Notes: generated by a model not told the origin, from the letters alone. A stretch of DNA of 64,000 nt from Alysiella filiformis (GCF_014054525.1 NZ_CP059564.1:1436357-1500356); one strand, 5' to 3'; positions 43,956 to 53,559 are shown, counted from the stretch's first letter. Numbers and translations are program-made.

Positions 43956-44056
43956 GTTCAGGCAGCCTTTTTCAAAAAATAAAGGCAAATTGTATCAAAT
44001 TTGGCATAATAAAAACATTCAGACAGCGTGAATAAGGCGTTTTCGGAGAATGGAAT

Positions 44057-44578
44057 ATGAGAAAATTTTTGAGTTTGGTGGTGCTGTTGTTTGCCGCGAT
44101 TTTTGCCTTATCCCCTGAATGGCGATTGCGTGGTGTGGCTTATTGGCACATTGCGCTGTTTCATTTGCAGCCTTTGCCGCAAGCCAACACCTTGCCCAAT
44201 CCCGTTCCCAAGCACCGTTTTATTGACACATGGGGCGCACCGCGAGGTGGCGGTCGCAAACACGAAGGGGTGGACATTTTTGCCAAACGCGGCACACCCG
44301 TTGTCAGCAATATTGACGGCATTGTGTGGAAAATGGAAAACAATCGTTTGGGTGGCACATCGGTTTGGTTGGTGGGCGCGGGCGGTGCATGGCATTACTA
44401 CACCCACTTGGACAAATATGCCAATATCCAACCACATCAATATGTGAAACGCGGCACCGTGATTGCCTATGTGGGGAACACGGGCAATGCCAAAACCACA
44501 CCACCGCATTTGCATTATGGCATTTATGTGCGTGGCAAAGCCATCAATCCCTATCCATTGCTGGATAAAAAATCGTGA
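44057..44578 (+). CDS. M23-family metallopeptidase, membrane-anchored
   Basis: 173 residues. A signal-anchor (MRKFLSLVVLLFAAIFAL) is followed by a LytM domain: HRFIDTWGAPRGGGRKHEGV, DIFAKRGTPVVSNIDGIVWK, and HLHYGIYVRGKAINPYP. Zinc ligands are the His/Asp in KHEGVDIF and the HxH in PPHLHYG. Such enzymes cut peptidoglycan cross-links or activate amidases (a catalytic His near YYTHLDKY is present). Probably a cell wall hydrolase. Divergent from lolC. Confidence 0.9.
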   Translation: MRKFLSLVVLLFAAIFALSPEWRLRGVAYWHIALFHLQPLPQANTLPNPVPKHRFIDTWGAPRGGGRKHEGVDIFAKRGTPVVSNIDGIVWKMENNRLGGTSVWLVGAGGAWHYYTHLDKYANIQPHQYVKRGTVIAYVGNTGNAKTTPPHLHYGIYVRGKAINPYPLLDKKS

Positions 44579-44609
44579 AATCGCGTTTCAGGCAGCCTGA
44601 AAACGCCAA

Positions 44610-44650
44610 ATCGCCAAATTTAAGGGCAAAAATCCCCCAAATTTGGCGAT
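44610..44650. terminator. Bidirectional hairpin terminator
   Basis: ATCGCCAAATTT (44610-44621) and AAATTTGGCGAT (44639-44650) make a perfect 12-bp stem with a 17-nt loop between the converging M23 and propeller-like genes. A DUS lies just before it. Confidence 0.75.
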
Positions 44651-44671
44651 AATCAAACAGCACAATTCAGA

Positions 44672-46099
44672 TTAAGGCAATACGCGAATGATGCCGTTCA
44701 TCGTACCTTGCCAGTAGCTGTGGTCTAAACCAATGTTACCAACGGTTTGCAAAGGATTGGACAATAAGCCAAAGCTCCAGAATTTTTTCGTGCGCAATGC
44801 GCCTGTGTTCCAATCCAGCGTAACAAAATGGTAGCTGTCCAAAGCGGTGGCGTTGTCGGAAGGGCCTGTGCGTTCAATCGTGTAAATCAAATTGTCAGGC
44901 ACCGACAATTTGGGCAAAGCCGCCGAACGCAAATCGCTCGTCCATTTGGTAACGCAGCCTGAATTGTCGGGTTTCACGTCCACGCGCGTGATGCCGCCGA
45001 TGAATGGGGCTTTTTCAGGAATGGATTTGCCCGCGCCATCGGGGTATTTGGGATAAGGATAACCATAGGTGGAGCTGGTTACAATCGCACGACCATAAGC
45101 AATGGACGAATCTTCCGTACCCGAATTGTTGCTGCCAAACAAGGGCGTTTTGCAGATTTGTTTGCCTGATTTATCGGCGGCATACACCAATAAATTCATT
45201 TGTTTGCCATTGTCGGTAATGGTAACAAACTCATCTTGGGTGGCATTGGTGCCAAAGAATGTGGGCGTAGAACCCGTACCCCAGCTTAATTGACCAGGTT
45301 TACGTGCAATGCCACGGTCATAGGCTTGTCGCCATTGTACGTTGATTTTGCCATTGCTTTTATCCAGCATGTACAAAGCATGGGTGGTTGCCACCGCAGC
45401 GCGGTTGTTGGATGCGGTGGAGAAGGAATTGGCAATCGTTTCACCATTGGCAATTTTGGTGTGAATCACTTTTTTGGTTTTGCGATTGGCAACGCCCACC
45501 ACACCATTTTGGGTAACAAACCAAACATCATCGGCTTCGCTACCCGGGTTGATGGCAACCACGCTGTCGCAGCCTGATTTTTTGCAATGCCCAATCACGG
45601 CTTTTGCCAAAGGAATATTGCCAAAGAAGTTTTTGTGCAACACCCATTTGCCATTTTGGTTTTGGGCGCGAACGGAAATCAGGTTGTGGTGTCCATCTAC
45701 AAAAATCACTTCATCGCGTTCATTGGCATAGGCATACACGCTGCCGAGCAAGCTGGCGGATTTGAGCATGATGTGGGTCAAAACATTGCCATCTTTATCC
45801 AATAAAGTCAGCTTGGGGTCGCGCGTGATGTAATCCACACACATTGCCATCACTTTGCCATCGGACATGACCATCAAATTGGGGCAAGCCGCCGACAGTG
45901 AAATCAACTGTGGTGCGCGAGATGAATTGGCAGGTCCGCGCAAAGGGCTGGTGTCGGACGACAAAGTGTCGCCATGGCTGGTTGCACCGCCCGATTTGCC
46001 CAAACCTTGCATTAAAGGCACAGGCGCAGCGTGTGCCACCGACAATGCCGCACCCAAAACAAGTGCAGACAGGGTTTTGAATTTTAAAGTGTTTTTCAT
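44672..46099 (-). CDS. Exported protein of unknown function, propeller-like
   Basis: 475 residues. Signal peptide (MKNTLKFKTLSALVLGAALS, cleavage after AHA). The mature part is beta-rich with repeating short strands such as LISLSAACPNLMVMSDGKVM, DVWFVTQNGVVGVANRKTKK, LYMLDKSNGKINVQWRQ, GITRVDVKPDNSGCVTKW, and HFVTLDWNTGALRTKKFW, consistent with a PQQ/WD-like beta propeller. Cysteines in CKKSGCDSV and elsewhere may form disulfides. No catalytic motif seen; function unknown. Probably periplasmic or outer-surface. The next gene upstream (46153) is also exported and may be functionally linked. Confidence 0.7.
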   Translation of the reverse strand: MKNTLKFKTLSALVLGAALSVAHAAPVPLMQGLGKSGGATSHGDTLSSDTSPLRGPANSSRAPQLISLSAACPNLMVMSDGKVMAMCVDYITRDPKLTLLDKDGNVLTHIMLKSASLLGSVYAYANERDEVIFVDGHHNLISVRAQNQNGKWVLHKNFFGNIPLAKAVIGHCKKSGCDSVVAINPGSEADDVWFVTQNGVVGVANRKTKKVIHTKIANGETIANSFSTASNNRAAVATTHALYMLDKSNGKINVQWRQAYDRGIARKPGQLSWGTGSTPTFFGTNATQDEFVTITDNGKQMNLLVYAADKSGKQICKTPLFGSNNSGTEDSSIAYGRAIVTSSTYGYPYPKYPDGAGKSIPEKAPFIGGITRVDVKPDNSGCVTKWTSDLRSAALPKLSVPDNLIYTIERTGPSDNATALDSYHFVTLDWNTGALRTKKFWSFGLLSNPLQTVGNIGLDHSYWQGTMNGIIRVLP

Positions 46100-46152
46100 A
46101 ATTCAACTCTTGGGGTTAAAGAAAAAATGTTTCAGGCTGCCTGAAATGCCGT

Positions 46153-46584
46153 TTATGCCGCAATACAATATTGCACCACCGCCTCTTCCAAACTTTGGAC
46201 GTTGCTTTCGCCTTGTTTGATGGCTTGTTGCAATTTGTCTTGTGCGGCTTGGCAATCGTTGCGCCTTTGCATTTCAGAGGGGGCAATGGGTTCTTGGGCG
46301 TAATTTTCCAGCAAATTGACCGTACCATCTTCATTTAATAAAGGTTCGGGCGGCAATTCAATTTCATCATCTTCTTGATTTTTCTTCAAAATCGGTTTTT
46401 CGTTAATGACTTTGGACAAACGCCCTGTTTTGGGGTCAAAAATTTGCACATTGTGCAAACGCAATTTGGGCGGCTCATCACCATACACGGCTTGATTTGC
46501 CACTTTCCAAATTTTTGTTTCAGCCCAAATGTTGATGGGCAAAAGCCACAATCCCATCATCGCCACAAAACCAAACAAACGCAT
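46153..46584 (-). CDS. Exported protein of unknown function
   Basis: 143 residues, not recognised. A signal peptide (MRLFGFVAMMGLWLLPINIW, cleavage after AE) precedes a ~120-residue mature protein with a strand-rich start (KIWKVANQAVYGDEPPKLRL), an acidic middle (QEDDEIELPPEPLLNEDG) and a C-terminal helix with two cysteines (RNDCQAAQDKLQQAIKQGE, VVQYCIAA). It lies 50 bp upstream of the propeller-like gene on the same strand, with a DUS between. Confidence 0.65.
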   Translation of the reverse strand: MRLFGFVAMMGLWLLPINIWAETKIWKVANQAVYGDEPPKLRLHNVQIFDPKTGRLSKVINEKPILKKNQEDDEIELPPEPLLNEDGTVNLLENYAQEPIAPSEMQRRNDCQAAQDKLQQAIKQGESNVQSLEEAVVQYCIAA

Positions 46585-46757
46585 GATATGCCCTTCTATT
46601 AAGGGAGCGGATTCTATGCCAGAGCGATTTGGAAAAACAACTCTTATTTAACTGACATTGATTATTAAAAACAAAGAGAATATTAGTGATTGTTAATTGG
46701 CATTCAGGCTGCCTGAATGGGGCGAAAATTTTTTCCCCTTTTTTTAAGATTTGGCTC

Positions 46758-46826
46758 TATAATTCGCGCCCCGCGCAAGGTCTTGCGTGGCGGCTGCATT
46801 TCACAACAACACCGCAGCCGTTTTTT
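46758..46826 (+). promoter_or_regulatory. Leader with TATAAT box and terminator-like attenuator hairpin
   Basis: TATAAT at 46758-46763 (no clear -35) starts a ~200-nt leader before the dat gene. Within it a GCAA-GGTC-TTGC hairpin (46776-46786) is followed by CGGCTGC (46791-46797) / GCAGCCG (46814-46820) and a T6 run (46821-46826), a full intrinsic terminator shape. It could stop most transcripts early and be relieved by a signal, a classical attenuator, or simply end a small RNA. Confidence 0.5.
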
Positions 46827-46978
46827 CCAACCCCAAATACGAGAGATGATAACTTAGGGCAGCCTGAATAGGGAAGATTGGCGATTTGGATGAACACACA
46901 AACGAATCATCAATAGCCCCTTATGGTCAGCCGATGAAACTTTTCTTATCCTTTGATTTAATGAAAGGAATCCCGTTG

Positions 46979-48340
46979 ATGAATCACATCACACCCACTT
47001 CGCCCGTTCAAGCCAGCAACGAATACTATCTGAATCGCCAAAACGCGATGGAATCACAAGTTCGCAGCTATCCACGCAAATTGCCGCTCGCCATTGCCAA
47101 AGCGCAAGGCTGCCGCGTTACCGATGTGGAAGGCAATGAATATCTGGATTGCTTGGCAGGCGCAGGCACGCTGGCTTTGGGACACAACCACCCAGCCATT
47201 ATCCAAAGCATTCAAGACGTGTTGGCAAGCGGTTTGCCCTTACACACTTTGGATTTGACCACGCCACTCAAAGATGCGTTTACCGAAACGCTGTTGTCTT
47301 ATTTTCCCGAAAATTATGTGTTGCAATTTTGCGGCCCCACAGGTGCAGACGCTGCCGAAGCCGCCATCAAATTAGCCAAAACCCACACAGGTCGCGCCAA
47401 TGTGATTGCCTTTTCAGGCGGTTATCACGGCATGACGCACGGTGCATTGGCTTTAACAGGCAATTTGGGCGCAAAAAATGCAGTCAATAATTTGATGGCT
47501 GGTGTGCAATTCATGCCCTATCCGCATGAATACCGTTGTCCGCTCGGTTTGGGTGGCGCAGCGGGTGTGGACGCATTGACCCATTATTTTGAAAACTTTA
47601 TTGAAGATGTGGAAAGCGGTGTGGTTAAACCTGCTGCCGTGATTTTGGAAGCCATTCAAGGCGAAGGCGGTGTGGTTACTGCGCCCGTGAAATGGTTGCG
47701 TAAAATCCGCGAAGTAACAGCCAAACACGGCATTGCGTTGATTGTGGACGAAGTTCAGGCAGGCTTTGGGCGTTCGGGCAAAATGTTTGCATTTGAACAC
47801 GCCGACATTCAGCCCGATATTGTGATGATGTCCAAAGCGGTGGGTGGCAGCTTGCCTTTGGCGGTGTTGGCAATCAAAAAAGAATTTGACGCATGGCAAC
47901 CTGCTGGGCACACAGGCACTTTCCGTGGCAACCAAATGGCAATGGCAACAGGTTTAGCCACCTTGCGCGTGATGAAAGAAGAAAATTTGCCCGAAAACGC
48001 GCGTGTGCGTGGCGAATTTTTACAGGCAGCCTTAAACGATTTGAAAGCCGAATTTCCCTGCATTGGCAATGTGCGCGGACGCGGTTTGATGATAGGCATT
48101 GAAATTGTGGACGAAAACCAAGCTGCCGACCGCACAGGCGCGCATCCAGCCGACCCTGCTTTGGCGGTGGCGGTGCAAAAAGCGTGTTTCAACAACAAAT
48201 TGCTGCTGGAACGCGGTGGACGCAATGGCACAGTGATTCGCTTGCTGCCGCCTTTGACTTTAACGCACGATGATTGCGTGGAATTGTTGGCAAAATTCAA
48301 GCAATCGTTGGCAGATGCGATTAAAGCGGTTCGCGGATAA
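46979..48340 (+). CDS. dat: Diaminobutyrate--2-oxoglutarate aminotransferase
   Basis: 453 residues, class III PLP aminotransferase. It makes L-2,4-diaminobutyrate from aspartate semialdehyde. Motifs: [80 protein letters not shown], and [20 protein letters not shown] with the PLP lysine. Best read as Dat of Acinetobacter type (1,3-diaminopropane route) since ddc follows; EctB of ectoine synthesis or a GABA transaminase is less likely. ATG 46979 has AAGGA 9 nt upstream; upstream ATGs (46886, 46961) lack support. A 238-bp gap and one small gene lie before ddc. Confidence 0.88.
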   Translation: MNHITPTSPVQASNEYYLNRQNAMESQVRSYPRKLPLAIAKAQGCRVTDVEGNEYLDCLAGAGTLALGHNHPAIIQSIQDVLASGLPLHTLDLTTPLKDAFTETLLSYFPENYVLQFCGPTGADAAEAAIKLAKTHTGRANVIAFSGGYHGMTHGALALTGNLGAKNAVNNLMAGVQFMPYPHEYRCPLGLGGAAGVDALTHYFENFIEDVESGVVKPAAVILEAIQGEGGVVTAPVKWLRKIREVTAKHGIALIVDEVQAGFGRSGKMFAFEHADIQPDIVMMSKAVGGSLPLAVLAIKKEFDAWQPAGHTGTFRGNQMAMATGLATLRVMKEENLPENARVRGEFLQAALNDLKAEFPCIGNVRGRGLMIGIEIVDENQAADRTGAHPADPALAVAVQKACFNNKLLLERGGRNGTVIRLLPPLTLTHDDCVELLAKFKQSLADAIKAVRG

Positions 48341-48342
48341 GG

Positions 48343-48391
48343 TTTCAGGCTGCCTGAAAATCGCACCAATGGGTTTTCAGGCAGCCTGAAA
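48343..48391 (+). terminator. dat terminator, inverted DUS pair
   Basis: TTTCAGGCTGCCTGAAAA (48343-48360) and TTTTCAGGCAGCCTGAAA (48374-48391) form an 18-bp perfect stem right after dat. Confidence 0.7.
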
Positions 48392-48437
48392 TCAACTTGT
48401 TAAAATTTATGGTAACCCAAATACAAAAAGGGACTCC

Positions 48438-48509
48438 GTGTAGGGTGCAACTTGTTGCACCAACTCCATGTTTTATCAGGAAAATGGTGCAATAACGTGT
48501 ACCCTACAC
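48438..48509. repeat. 72-bp inverted-repeat element with internal GGTGCAA hairpin
   Basis: GTGTAGGGT (48438-48446) and ACCCTACAC (48501-48509) are 9-bp terminal inverted repeats. Inside, GGTGCAA (48444-48450) / TTGCACC (48455-48461) forms a small hairpin and a second GGTGCAATAA lies near the right end. No ORF. It looks like a small mobile repeat or a structured RNA. Confidence 0.5.
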
Positions 48510-48577
48510 TTGTTCTATTTTTAAATGAAATGCTTATCATGGTTGTGTGCCACCATCGGTTAAATGGCGAGTAGATA

Positions 48578-48967
48578 ATGTGGCAATCACTTTATAAACA
48601 TCAATGGCTGATTATTTTTATGATAGCGTGTGCTTTTGGATTATTGCTGTTCGGCGATAAAACCACACACATTTATCCCGCTCCCTATTTAGATGAAGTG
48701 TCGGGTGTTTCGCCAAATCAGTATGCCACGTTTATTGTCAAAAGCCCCTTGTTTCATTCGCCCAAATGCAGCGAAATAGAACAATGGGCAAATAATCATT
48801 TACCGCAACATTCAGGTGGTCAAGCCTTTTACTTTTTTATGCGATATGACCCAGCAATCACACCCCAAAATGTTTTTTTGAAGAAAGACTATTTGGCGAT
48901 TGCTGGCGATTTTGAAATCTGTGCCATGCACCGAAATGATAAAAAGTGTTTTATTTGTAAGGAATAA
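48578..48967 (+). CDS. Small unknown membrane-anchored protein
   Basis: 129 residues, not recognised. An N-terminal hydrophobic helix ([17 protein letters not shown], ~10-27) anchors a soluble part with [60 protein letters not shown] and a C-terminal C-rich end ([17 protein letters not shown]). Probably periplasmic with disulfides. It sits between dat and ddc and its stop is 1 nt before the ddc start, so it may be cotranscribed with ddc. Confidence 0.65.
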   Translation: MWQSLYKHQWLIIFMIACAFGLLLFGDKTTHIYPAPYLDEVSGVSPNQYATFIVKSPLFHSPKCSEIEQWANNHLPQHSGGQAFYFFMRYDPAITPQNVFLKKDYLAIAGDFEICAMHRNDKKCFICKE

Positions 48968-48968
48968 A

Positions 48969-50501
48969 ATGAATTATTTGAATCAACACCAACGCGCCTT
49001 GCTCTGTGCCGCACCGCAATCGCGTGCCGACTACGAATCCGCCATGCACACCGCCATTCAAGCCGTGTCCGCATGGTTGGGCGAAGAAAAAATGTACATA
49101 GGCGGCAGCATTCGCCAACTGCGCGAACAAATCCGTTTTGCCCCCACCGCGCAAGGTTTGGGGCTGCCTGAAACTTTATCGCGCCTGAACGAATTGTTTT
49201 TAAACAAAAGTTTGAAAGTCCACCACCCTCATTCTTTGGCGCATTTGCATTGCCCCACCATGGTTGCCAGCCAAGTGGCAGAAGTGCTGATTAACGCCAC
49301 CAATCAATCTATGGATTCGTGGGACCAAAGCCCAGTCGCCTCGCTGATGGAAGTGCAACTCATTGATTGGTTGCGACAAAAAACAGGCTATGGCAAAGGC
49401 ACGGCTGGCGTGTTCACATCGGGCGGCACGCAATCCAATTTAATGGGCGTGTTGTTGGCGCGAGATGCCTGTATCGCCAAACATTTTGTCAATGAAAACA
49501 ATGAAACATGGTCGGTGCAACGCGATGGCTTGCCTGCCGAAGCCTTGTCGCGTGTGAAAGTGGTTTGTTCGGAAAACGCGCATTTTTCCGTACAAAAAAA
49601 CATGGCAATGATGGGCATGGGCTTTCAATCGGTCGTAACCGTGCCGTGTGATGAATTGGGTCGCATGGATTTGCACGCTTTGGATAAAACCTTGTCGCAA
49701 CTGGAACAAGACGGCAAAATCGTGGCGTGCATTGTTGCCACCGCAGGCACAACAGACGCTGGCGCAATGGACGCGCTGCCTGAAATTCGTGCCGCCGCCG
49801 ACCGCGTGGGCGCATGGGTGCATGTGGACGCGGCTTGGGGTGGCGCATTGCTGTTGTCGCAAAAATATCGCCATTATTTACAAGGCATTGAGTTGGCAGA
49901 CAGCATTACGCTGGATTTCCACAAACACTTTTTCCAAAGCATTTCCTGTGGCGCATTTTTGTTGAAAGATGAACACAACTTCCGTTTCATGCACTACGAG
50001 GCGGAATATTTGAATTCGGCGTATGACGCGGAACACGGTGTGCCGAATTTGGTCAGCAAATCGCTGCAAACCACGCGCCGCTTTGACGCGCTGAAATTGT
50101 GGTTCACTTTGGAGGCGTTGGGCGAGGATTTGTATGCGTCTATGATAGACCATGGTATTGATTTATCACAACAAGTTGCCGATTACATTCGCAGTCAAAA
50201 TGATTTGGCATTGTTGGTGAATCCCCAATTTGCATCGGTGTTGTTCCGCGTGCAGCCTGAAAATTATCCTGTTGAATTTTTGGACAGTTTAAATCAAAAC
50301 GTGGCAGACAGCCTGTTTGCACAAGGCGAGGCGAACATTGGCGTAACCAAAGTAAACGGTGTGCAATCGCTGAAAATGACTTTGTTAAGTCCCATTGCCA
50401 CGCTGGAAAACGTGCAAAAATTGCTGGAACAAGTGCGTGCCGAAGCCGCCAAAATTGGCGATGATGTGAAAAATGGCACTTATCGCCCCGTGATTGATTG
50501 A
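48969..50501 (+). CDS. ddc: L-2,4-diaminobutyrate decarboxylase
   Basis: 510 residues, group II PLP decarboxylase. It makes 1,3-diaminopropane from L-2,4-diaminobutyrate. Motifs: [60 protein letters not shown] and [20 protein letters not shown] with the PLP lysine (HKHFF). Alternatives are glutamate or aromatic decarboxylases, but the length, the LHCPT segment and the nearby dat gene favour Ddc. ATG 48969 follows an AAGGA that overlaps the previous stop. Its end is followed by a GC-rich repeat and a terminator. Confidence 0.9.
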   Translation: MNYLNQHQRALLCAAPQSRADYESAMHTAIQAVSAWLGEEKMYIGGSIRQLREQIRFAPTAQGLGLPETLSRLNELFLNKSLKVHHPHSLAHLHCPTMVASQVAEVLINATNQSMDSWDQSPVASLMEVQLIDWLRQKTGYGKGTAGVFTSGGTQSNLMGVLLARDACIAKHFVNENNETWSVQRDGLPAEALSRVKVVCSENAHFSVQKNMAMMGMGFQSVVTVPCDELGRMDLHALDKTLSQLEQDGKIVACIVATAGTTDAGAMDALPEIRAAADRVGAWVHVDAAWGGALLLSQKYRHYLQGIELADSITLDFHKHFFQSISCGAFLLKDEHNFRFMHYEAEYLNSAYDAEHGVPNLVSKSLQTTRRFDALKLWFTLEALGEDLYASMIDHGIDLSQQVADYIRSQNDLALLVNPQFASVLFRVQPENYPVEFLDSLNQNVADSLFAQGEANIGVTKVNGVQSLKMTLLSPIATLENVQKLLEQVRAEAAKIGDDVKNGTYRPVID

Positions 50502-50550
50502 GCATAATGTGAGCTTGGGATAAGTAACTGTCAATGTGCCAGTAAATCAG

Positions 50551-50590
50551 CCCTCTCCCCAGCCCTCTCCCACAGGGAGAGGGGGAAAGT
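50551..50590. repeat. G-rich hairpin element, partial copy E
   Basis: A single half of the dispersed element (CCCTCTCCCC-AGCCCTCTCCC, then GGGAGAGGGGGA) downstream of ddc. It has one hairpin and lacks the second half seen in copies A-D. Confidence 0.55.
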
Positions 50591-50642
50591 TACTTCAATT
50601 TATCAATGACTTTTATCCCGAACTTGCGTTAAGCATAAACCG

Positions 50643-50674
50643 AAAGCTGCCTGAATCCATGTTCGGGCAGCTTT
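50643..50674 (+). terminator. Intrinsic terminator after ddc
   Basis: AAAGCTGCC (50643-50651), 14-nt loop, GGCAGCTTT (50666-50674) then T's. The left arm contains half a DUS. It also lies just beyond the stop of the converging gene at 50694 and may stop both. Confidence 0.75.
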
Positions 50675-50693
50675 TTGGTTCATGAAAAATCAA

Positions 50694-51227
50694 TTACATG
50701 CGGCTCAATTCGCGTTGCAATGCTTGAATGTTTTGTTGGCGGTCAAGCACCGCGCTTTCCAATTGACGCACTTTGTTTTGGTGATTGGCATCGGCAGCTG
50801 TACCCAAAACCACACGGCCGTCTGCCAAGGCTTTTTGTGCTTGTGCCAAGGCGTTGCGTTCGTTGTTCAATTCTTGCTCCAAAATGCTGCGGCGACCGCT
50901 TGCTTTGGCGGTGGTGTTGGCTGTGGGGCGTTGTGGGGCGGCACTTGCCACTTGGGTTAATGGGGTGCTTCGGCGCGCCACTTGCACGGCTTTGGGGGCG
51001 GCAACCACGGGTTTGGCGGCTGGTGTGGTTTCGGCTTTGGCAACTTCGGCGGCGGGTTTTTGCGGTTTAACGCTGGTGTAGTAGCCGATTTGTTGTCCCA
51101 ATTTGGCTTGCCCTTTGCTGGCTTTGGAGTTATCGGTGTAGCAACCTTCGCCGCAACTGTATGTTTTCGCATCAAGCGCGGGGCTGGCGGCAATGGCAAC
51201 AGTCAAAACGAGTAAAGGTTTTTTCAT
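50694..51227 (-). CDS. Exported Ala/Pro/Lys-rich protein, unknown
   Basis: 177 residues. A signal peptide (MKKPLLVLTVAIAASPALDA) precedes a mature protein with a short cysteine pair (YSCGEGCYTDNSKASKGQAK), an Ala/Pro/Lys low-complexity middle (PKPAAEVAKAETTPAAKPVV) and a C-terminal coiled coil (RRSILEQELNNERNALAQAQ ... QNIQALQRELSRM). It resembles small exported Neisseria proteins with a CGEGC start and a helical tail; no function is known. Start ATG 51227; the frame is open slightly further upstream only. Confidence 0.75.
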   Translation of the reverse strand: MKKPLLVLTVAIAASPALDAKTYSCGEGCYTDNSKASKGQAKLGQQIGYYTSVKPQKPAAEVAKAETTPAAKPVVAAPKAVQVARRSTPLTQVASAAPQRPTANTTAKASGRRSILEQELNNERNALAQAQKALADGRVVLGTAADANHQNKVRQLESAVLDRQQNIQALQRELSRM

Positions 51228-51435
51228 TGTGTTTTCCTTTGAAACAAAATGGCGCAATGTGCAATCGTGCCGCGCAAATTGTTTTTCAAAAATGATGTGT
51301 TGAACAATGTGGCAAAATTACCACAACGAACGCGAATTTTTGTGGCTGAAAACCCCAATTCAGGCTGCCTGAAAGACCATTTTCAGGTTGTGAAAGGCGT
51401 GTTCAACGCGCCTGCTTGTTTGGAGTAAAAATTCG

Positions 51436-53358
51436 CTAATGGCTTGCAAATTCGGCATCTATGGCAAGGTTGAGCTGTTCCAGTTCGTCCTGCCAAGTGA
51501 GCCAATTTTCTTCCAATTGCGCCAATTTTACTTTAACTTCTGCCGCTTGCGCCAATTTTTCTTGCAGTTGGCTTTTGTTTTCGGGCAAATAGGCACTTTC
51601 TTGCGACAAAAATTCATCGCAGGCTGCCTGTTTTTGTTGCAAGCGTGCCATTTCTTTTTCGGCTTGGTCAATTTTTTGTTGGATGGGTTTGCAGCGTTTG
51701 GCTTTTTCTTGGCGGATTTGGGCTTCCAAGCGTTTCACGTCTTTGCGGTTTTGCGATTGGGTGGACTGGGCTGGTGCGGCAAGCGCGTTTTCTTGCGCCA
51801 AACGCCATGCGCGGTAATCGTTCAAATCGCCATCAAAGGTTTTCAGGCTGCCTGAATCAATCAGCAAAAACTGGTCGGTGGTGGCTTCAATCAGGCTGCG
51901 GTCGTGCGACACCAAAATCATCGCGCCTTGAAACCCTTGCAAAGCCATGGTCAGCGCGTGGCGCATGTCCAAATCCAAATGGTTGGTGGGTTCGTCAAGC
52001 AGCAGCAAATTGGGTTTTTGCCACACCAACATCGCCAATGCCAAACGCGCTTTTTCGCCGCCTGAAAACGGTTCAATCGGCTGCGTTGCCATGTCGCCCA
52101 CAAAATGAAATCCGCCCAAAAAGTTGCGAATGTCCTGCTCTTTTGCCTCTGGCGACAATTTTTGAATGTGCCAAACGGGGCTTTGGTCATCGCGCAGGGT
52201 GTCCAGTTGGTGCTGGGCGAAATAGCCGATATTCAGTTGATTGGATTGGATAATTTGCCCGTTTTGCGCGTTCAGGCTGCCTGCAAGGGCTTTGATGAAG
52301 GTGGATTTGCCCGAACCGTTCACGCCCAGCAAACCGTATCGCGCCCCATTTTCCAATGATAAATTGATGTTTTTCAAAATGATTTCATTGCCGTAACCCA
52401 AATCCACCTGTTCCAATTTTAAAAGCGGGTTGGGCAAATGCTCGGGCGTGGCAAATTCAAAATGAAATTCGCTGTCCAAATGCGCGGGGGCAATCAATTC
52501 CAATTTATTCAATGCTTTAATGCGCGATTGGGCTTGGGTGGCTTTGGTGGCTTTGGCTTTGAATCGGTCAATAAACGATTGCAAATGCTTGATGTGCGCC
52601 TGTTGTTTGGTGTAGGCGGCTTGCTGATTGGCTAATCTTTGGGCGCGTTCTTTCAAATAAAAATCGTAGTTGCCGCCATAGCTGTGCAATTTTTGTGCTG
52701 ACAATTCAAGGGTATGCGTGGTGGTCGCGTTGAGAAAATCGCGGTCGTGCGAGATGATGATTTGCGTACAGGGCAAATTTGCCAAATGGGTTTCCAACCA
52801 CAATACGGTTTCCAAATCCAAATGGTTGGTGGGTTCGTCCAGCAGCAACAAATCGGCACGGCACATCAATGCCTGCGCCAAATTCAAACGCATGCGCCAA
52901 CCACCTGAAAAGGCTTTGACGGCTTTGGCGTGTTCTTCTTGCGAAAAACCCAGTCCACTCAATAATTTGGCGGCACGCGCTGGCGCGGAGTAGGCATCGA
53001 TTTCGTCCAATTTGGCGTGGATTTCGGCAATTTGGTTGCCGTTGTTGTCGCGTTCGGCTTGTTGTAAGGCTGTCTGTAAATGCTGCAATTCGGTGTCGCC
53101 TTGCAGCACATAATCCAGCGCGGAAATGTCCAATGCGGGCGTTTCTTGGGCTACGGCAGCCAGTTTCCATGTTTTGGGCAAGCCGATTTCGCCTGAATCG
53201 GCGGCAATTTCGCCTTTAATCAGGGCAAATAAACTGGATTTGCCTGTGCCATTTTTGCCAATCAAACCAACACGTTGGCGTGGGTTAATCGTGGCGGTGG
53301 CTTGATTGAGCAACACTTTGGTGCCGCGTTGTAGGGTTAGATTTTTGATTTCTATCAT
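51436..53358 (-). CDS. ABC-F ATPase, YheS type
   Basis: 640 residues, two ABC domains without membrane segments. N-terminal MIEIKNLTLQRGTKVLLNQA, ATINPRQRVGLIGKNGTGKS (Walker A), signature FSGGWRMRLNLAQALMCR, Walker B LLLLDEPTNHLDLETVLWLE; linker with a YTKQQAHIKHLQSFIDRFKA helix; second domain GLLGVNGSGKSTFIKALAGS, FSGGEKARLALAMLVWQKPN, LLLLDEPTNHLDLDMRHALT; C-terminal coiled coil. ABC-F proteins act on the ribosome during translation. Start ATG 53358 matches the family; the upstream frame reads through a DUS. Divergent from rsmJ. Confidence 0.92.
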   Translation of the reverse strand: MIEIKNLTLQRGTKVLLNQATATINPRQRVGLIGKNGTGKSSLFALIKGEIAADSGEIGLPKTWKLAAVAQETPALDISALDYVLQGDTELQHLQTALQQAERDNNGNQIAEIHAKLDEIDAYSAPARAAKLLSGLGFSQEEHAKAVKAFSGGWRMRLNLAQALMCRADLLLLDEPTNHLDLETVLWLETHLANLPCTQIIISHDRDFLNATTTHTLELSAQKLHSYGGNYDFYLKERAQRLANQQAAYTKQQAHIKHLQSFIDRFKAKATKATQAQSRIKALNKLELIAPAHLDSEFHFEFATPEHLPNPLLKLEQVDLGYGNEIILKNINLSLENGARYGLLGVNGSGKSTFIKALAGSLNAQNGQIIQSNQLNIGYFAQHQLDTLRDDQSPVWHIQKLSPEAKEQDIRNFLGGFHFVGDMATQPIEPFSGGEKARLALAMLVWQKPNLLLLDEPTNHLDLDMRHALTMALQGFQGAMILVSHDRSLIEATTDQFLLIDSGSLKTFDGDLNDYRAWRLAQENALAAPAQSTQSQNRKDVKRLEAQIRQEKAKRCKPIQQKIDQAEKEMARLQQKQAACDEFLSQESAYLPENKSQLQEKLAQAAEVKVKLAQLEENWLTWQDELEQLNLAIDAEFASH

Positions 53359-53559
53359 GATTTGATTGATTTTTGTGAATGTCAAACAGGCGTATTTTAC
53401 ACAAAAAGGCTGCCTGAAATGTTTTTTGCAACACAAACCGTTCCGCTTTTTGCTTTTTTAAAAAGTAAGTCGCCGAAGGCAAAAAACCTTTTTTGTGGGG
53501 TAATGAAAGGCAGCCTGAAATTTGCTACCATCGCGTTTTTCTTTTCAAAACACGCCAAC

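Noticed and set aside
46890-46916. Nine-codon frame (ATG AAC ACA ... TAG) in the dat leader as a possible leader peptide
   Set aside because: It lies after the terminator-like hairpin, has no ribosome binding site of note and no run of a regulatory amino acid.
46979-50501. Reading dat/ddc as ectoine or GABA genes
   Set aside because: The ddc neighbour is a diaminobutyrate-type decarboxylase and no ectA or ectC is seen, so the diaminopropane route fits better.
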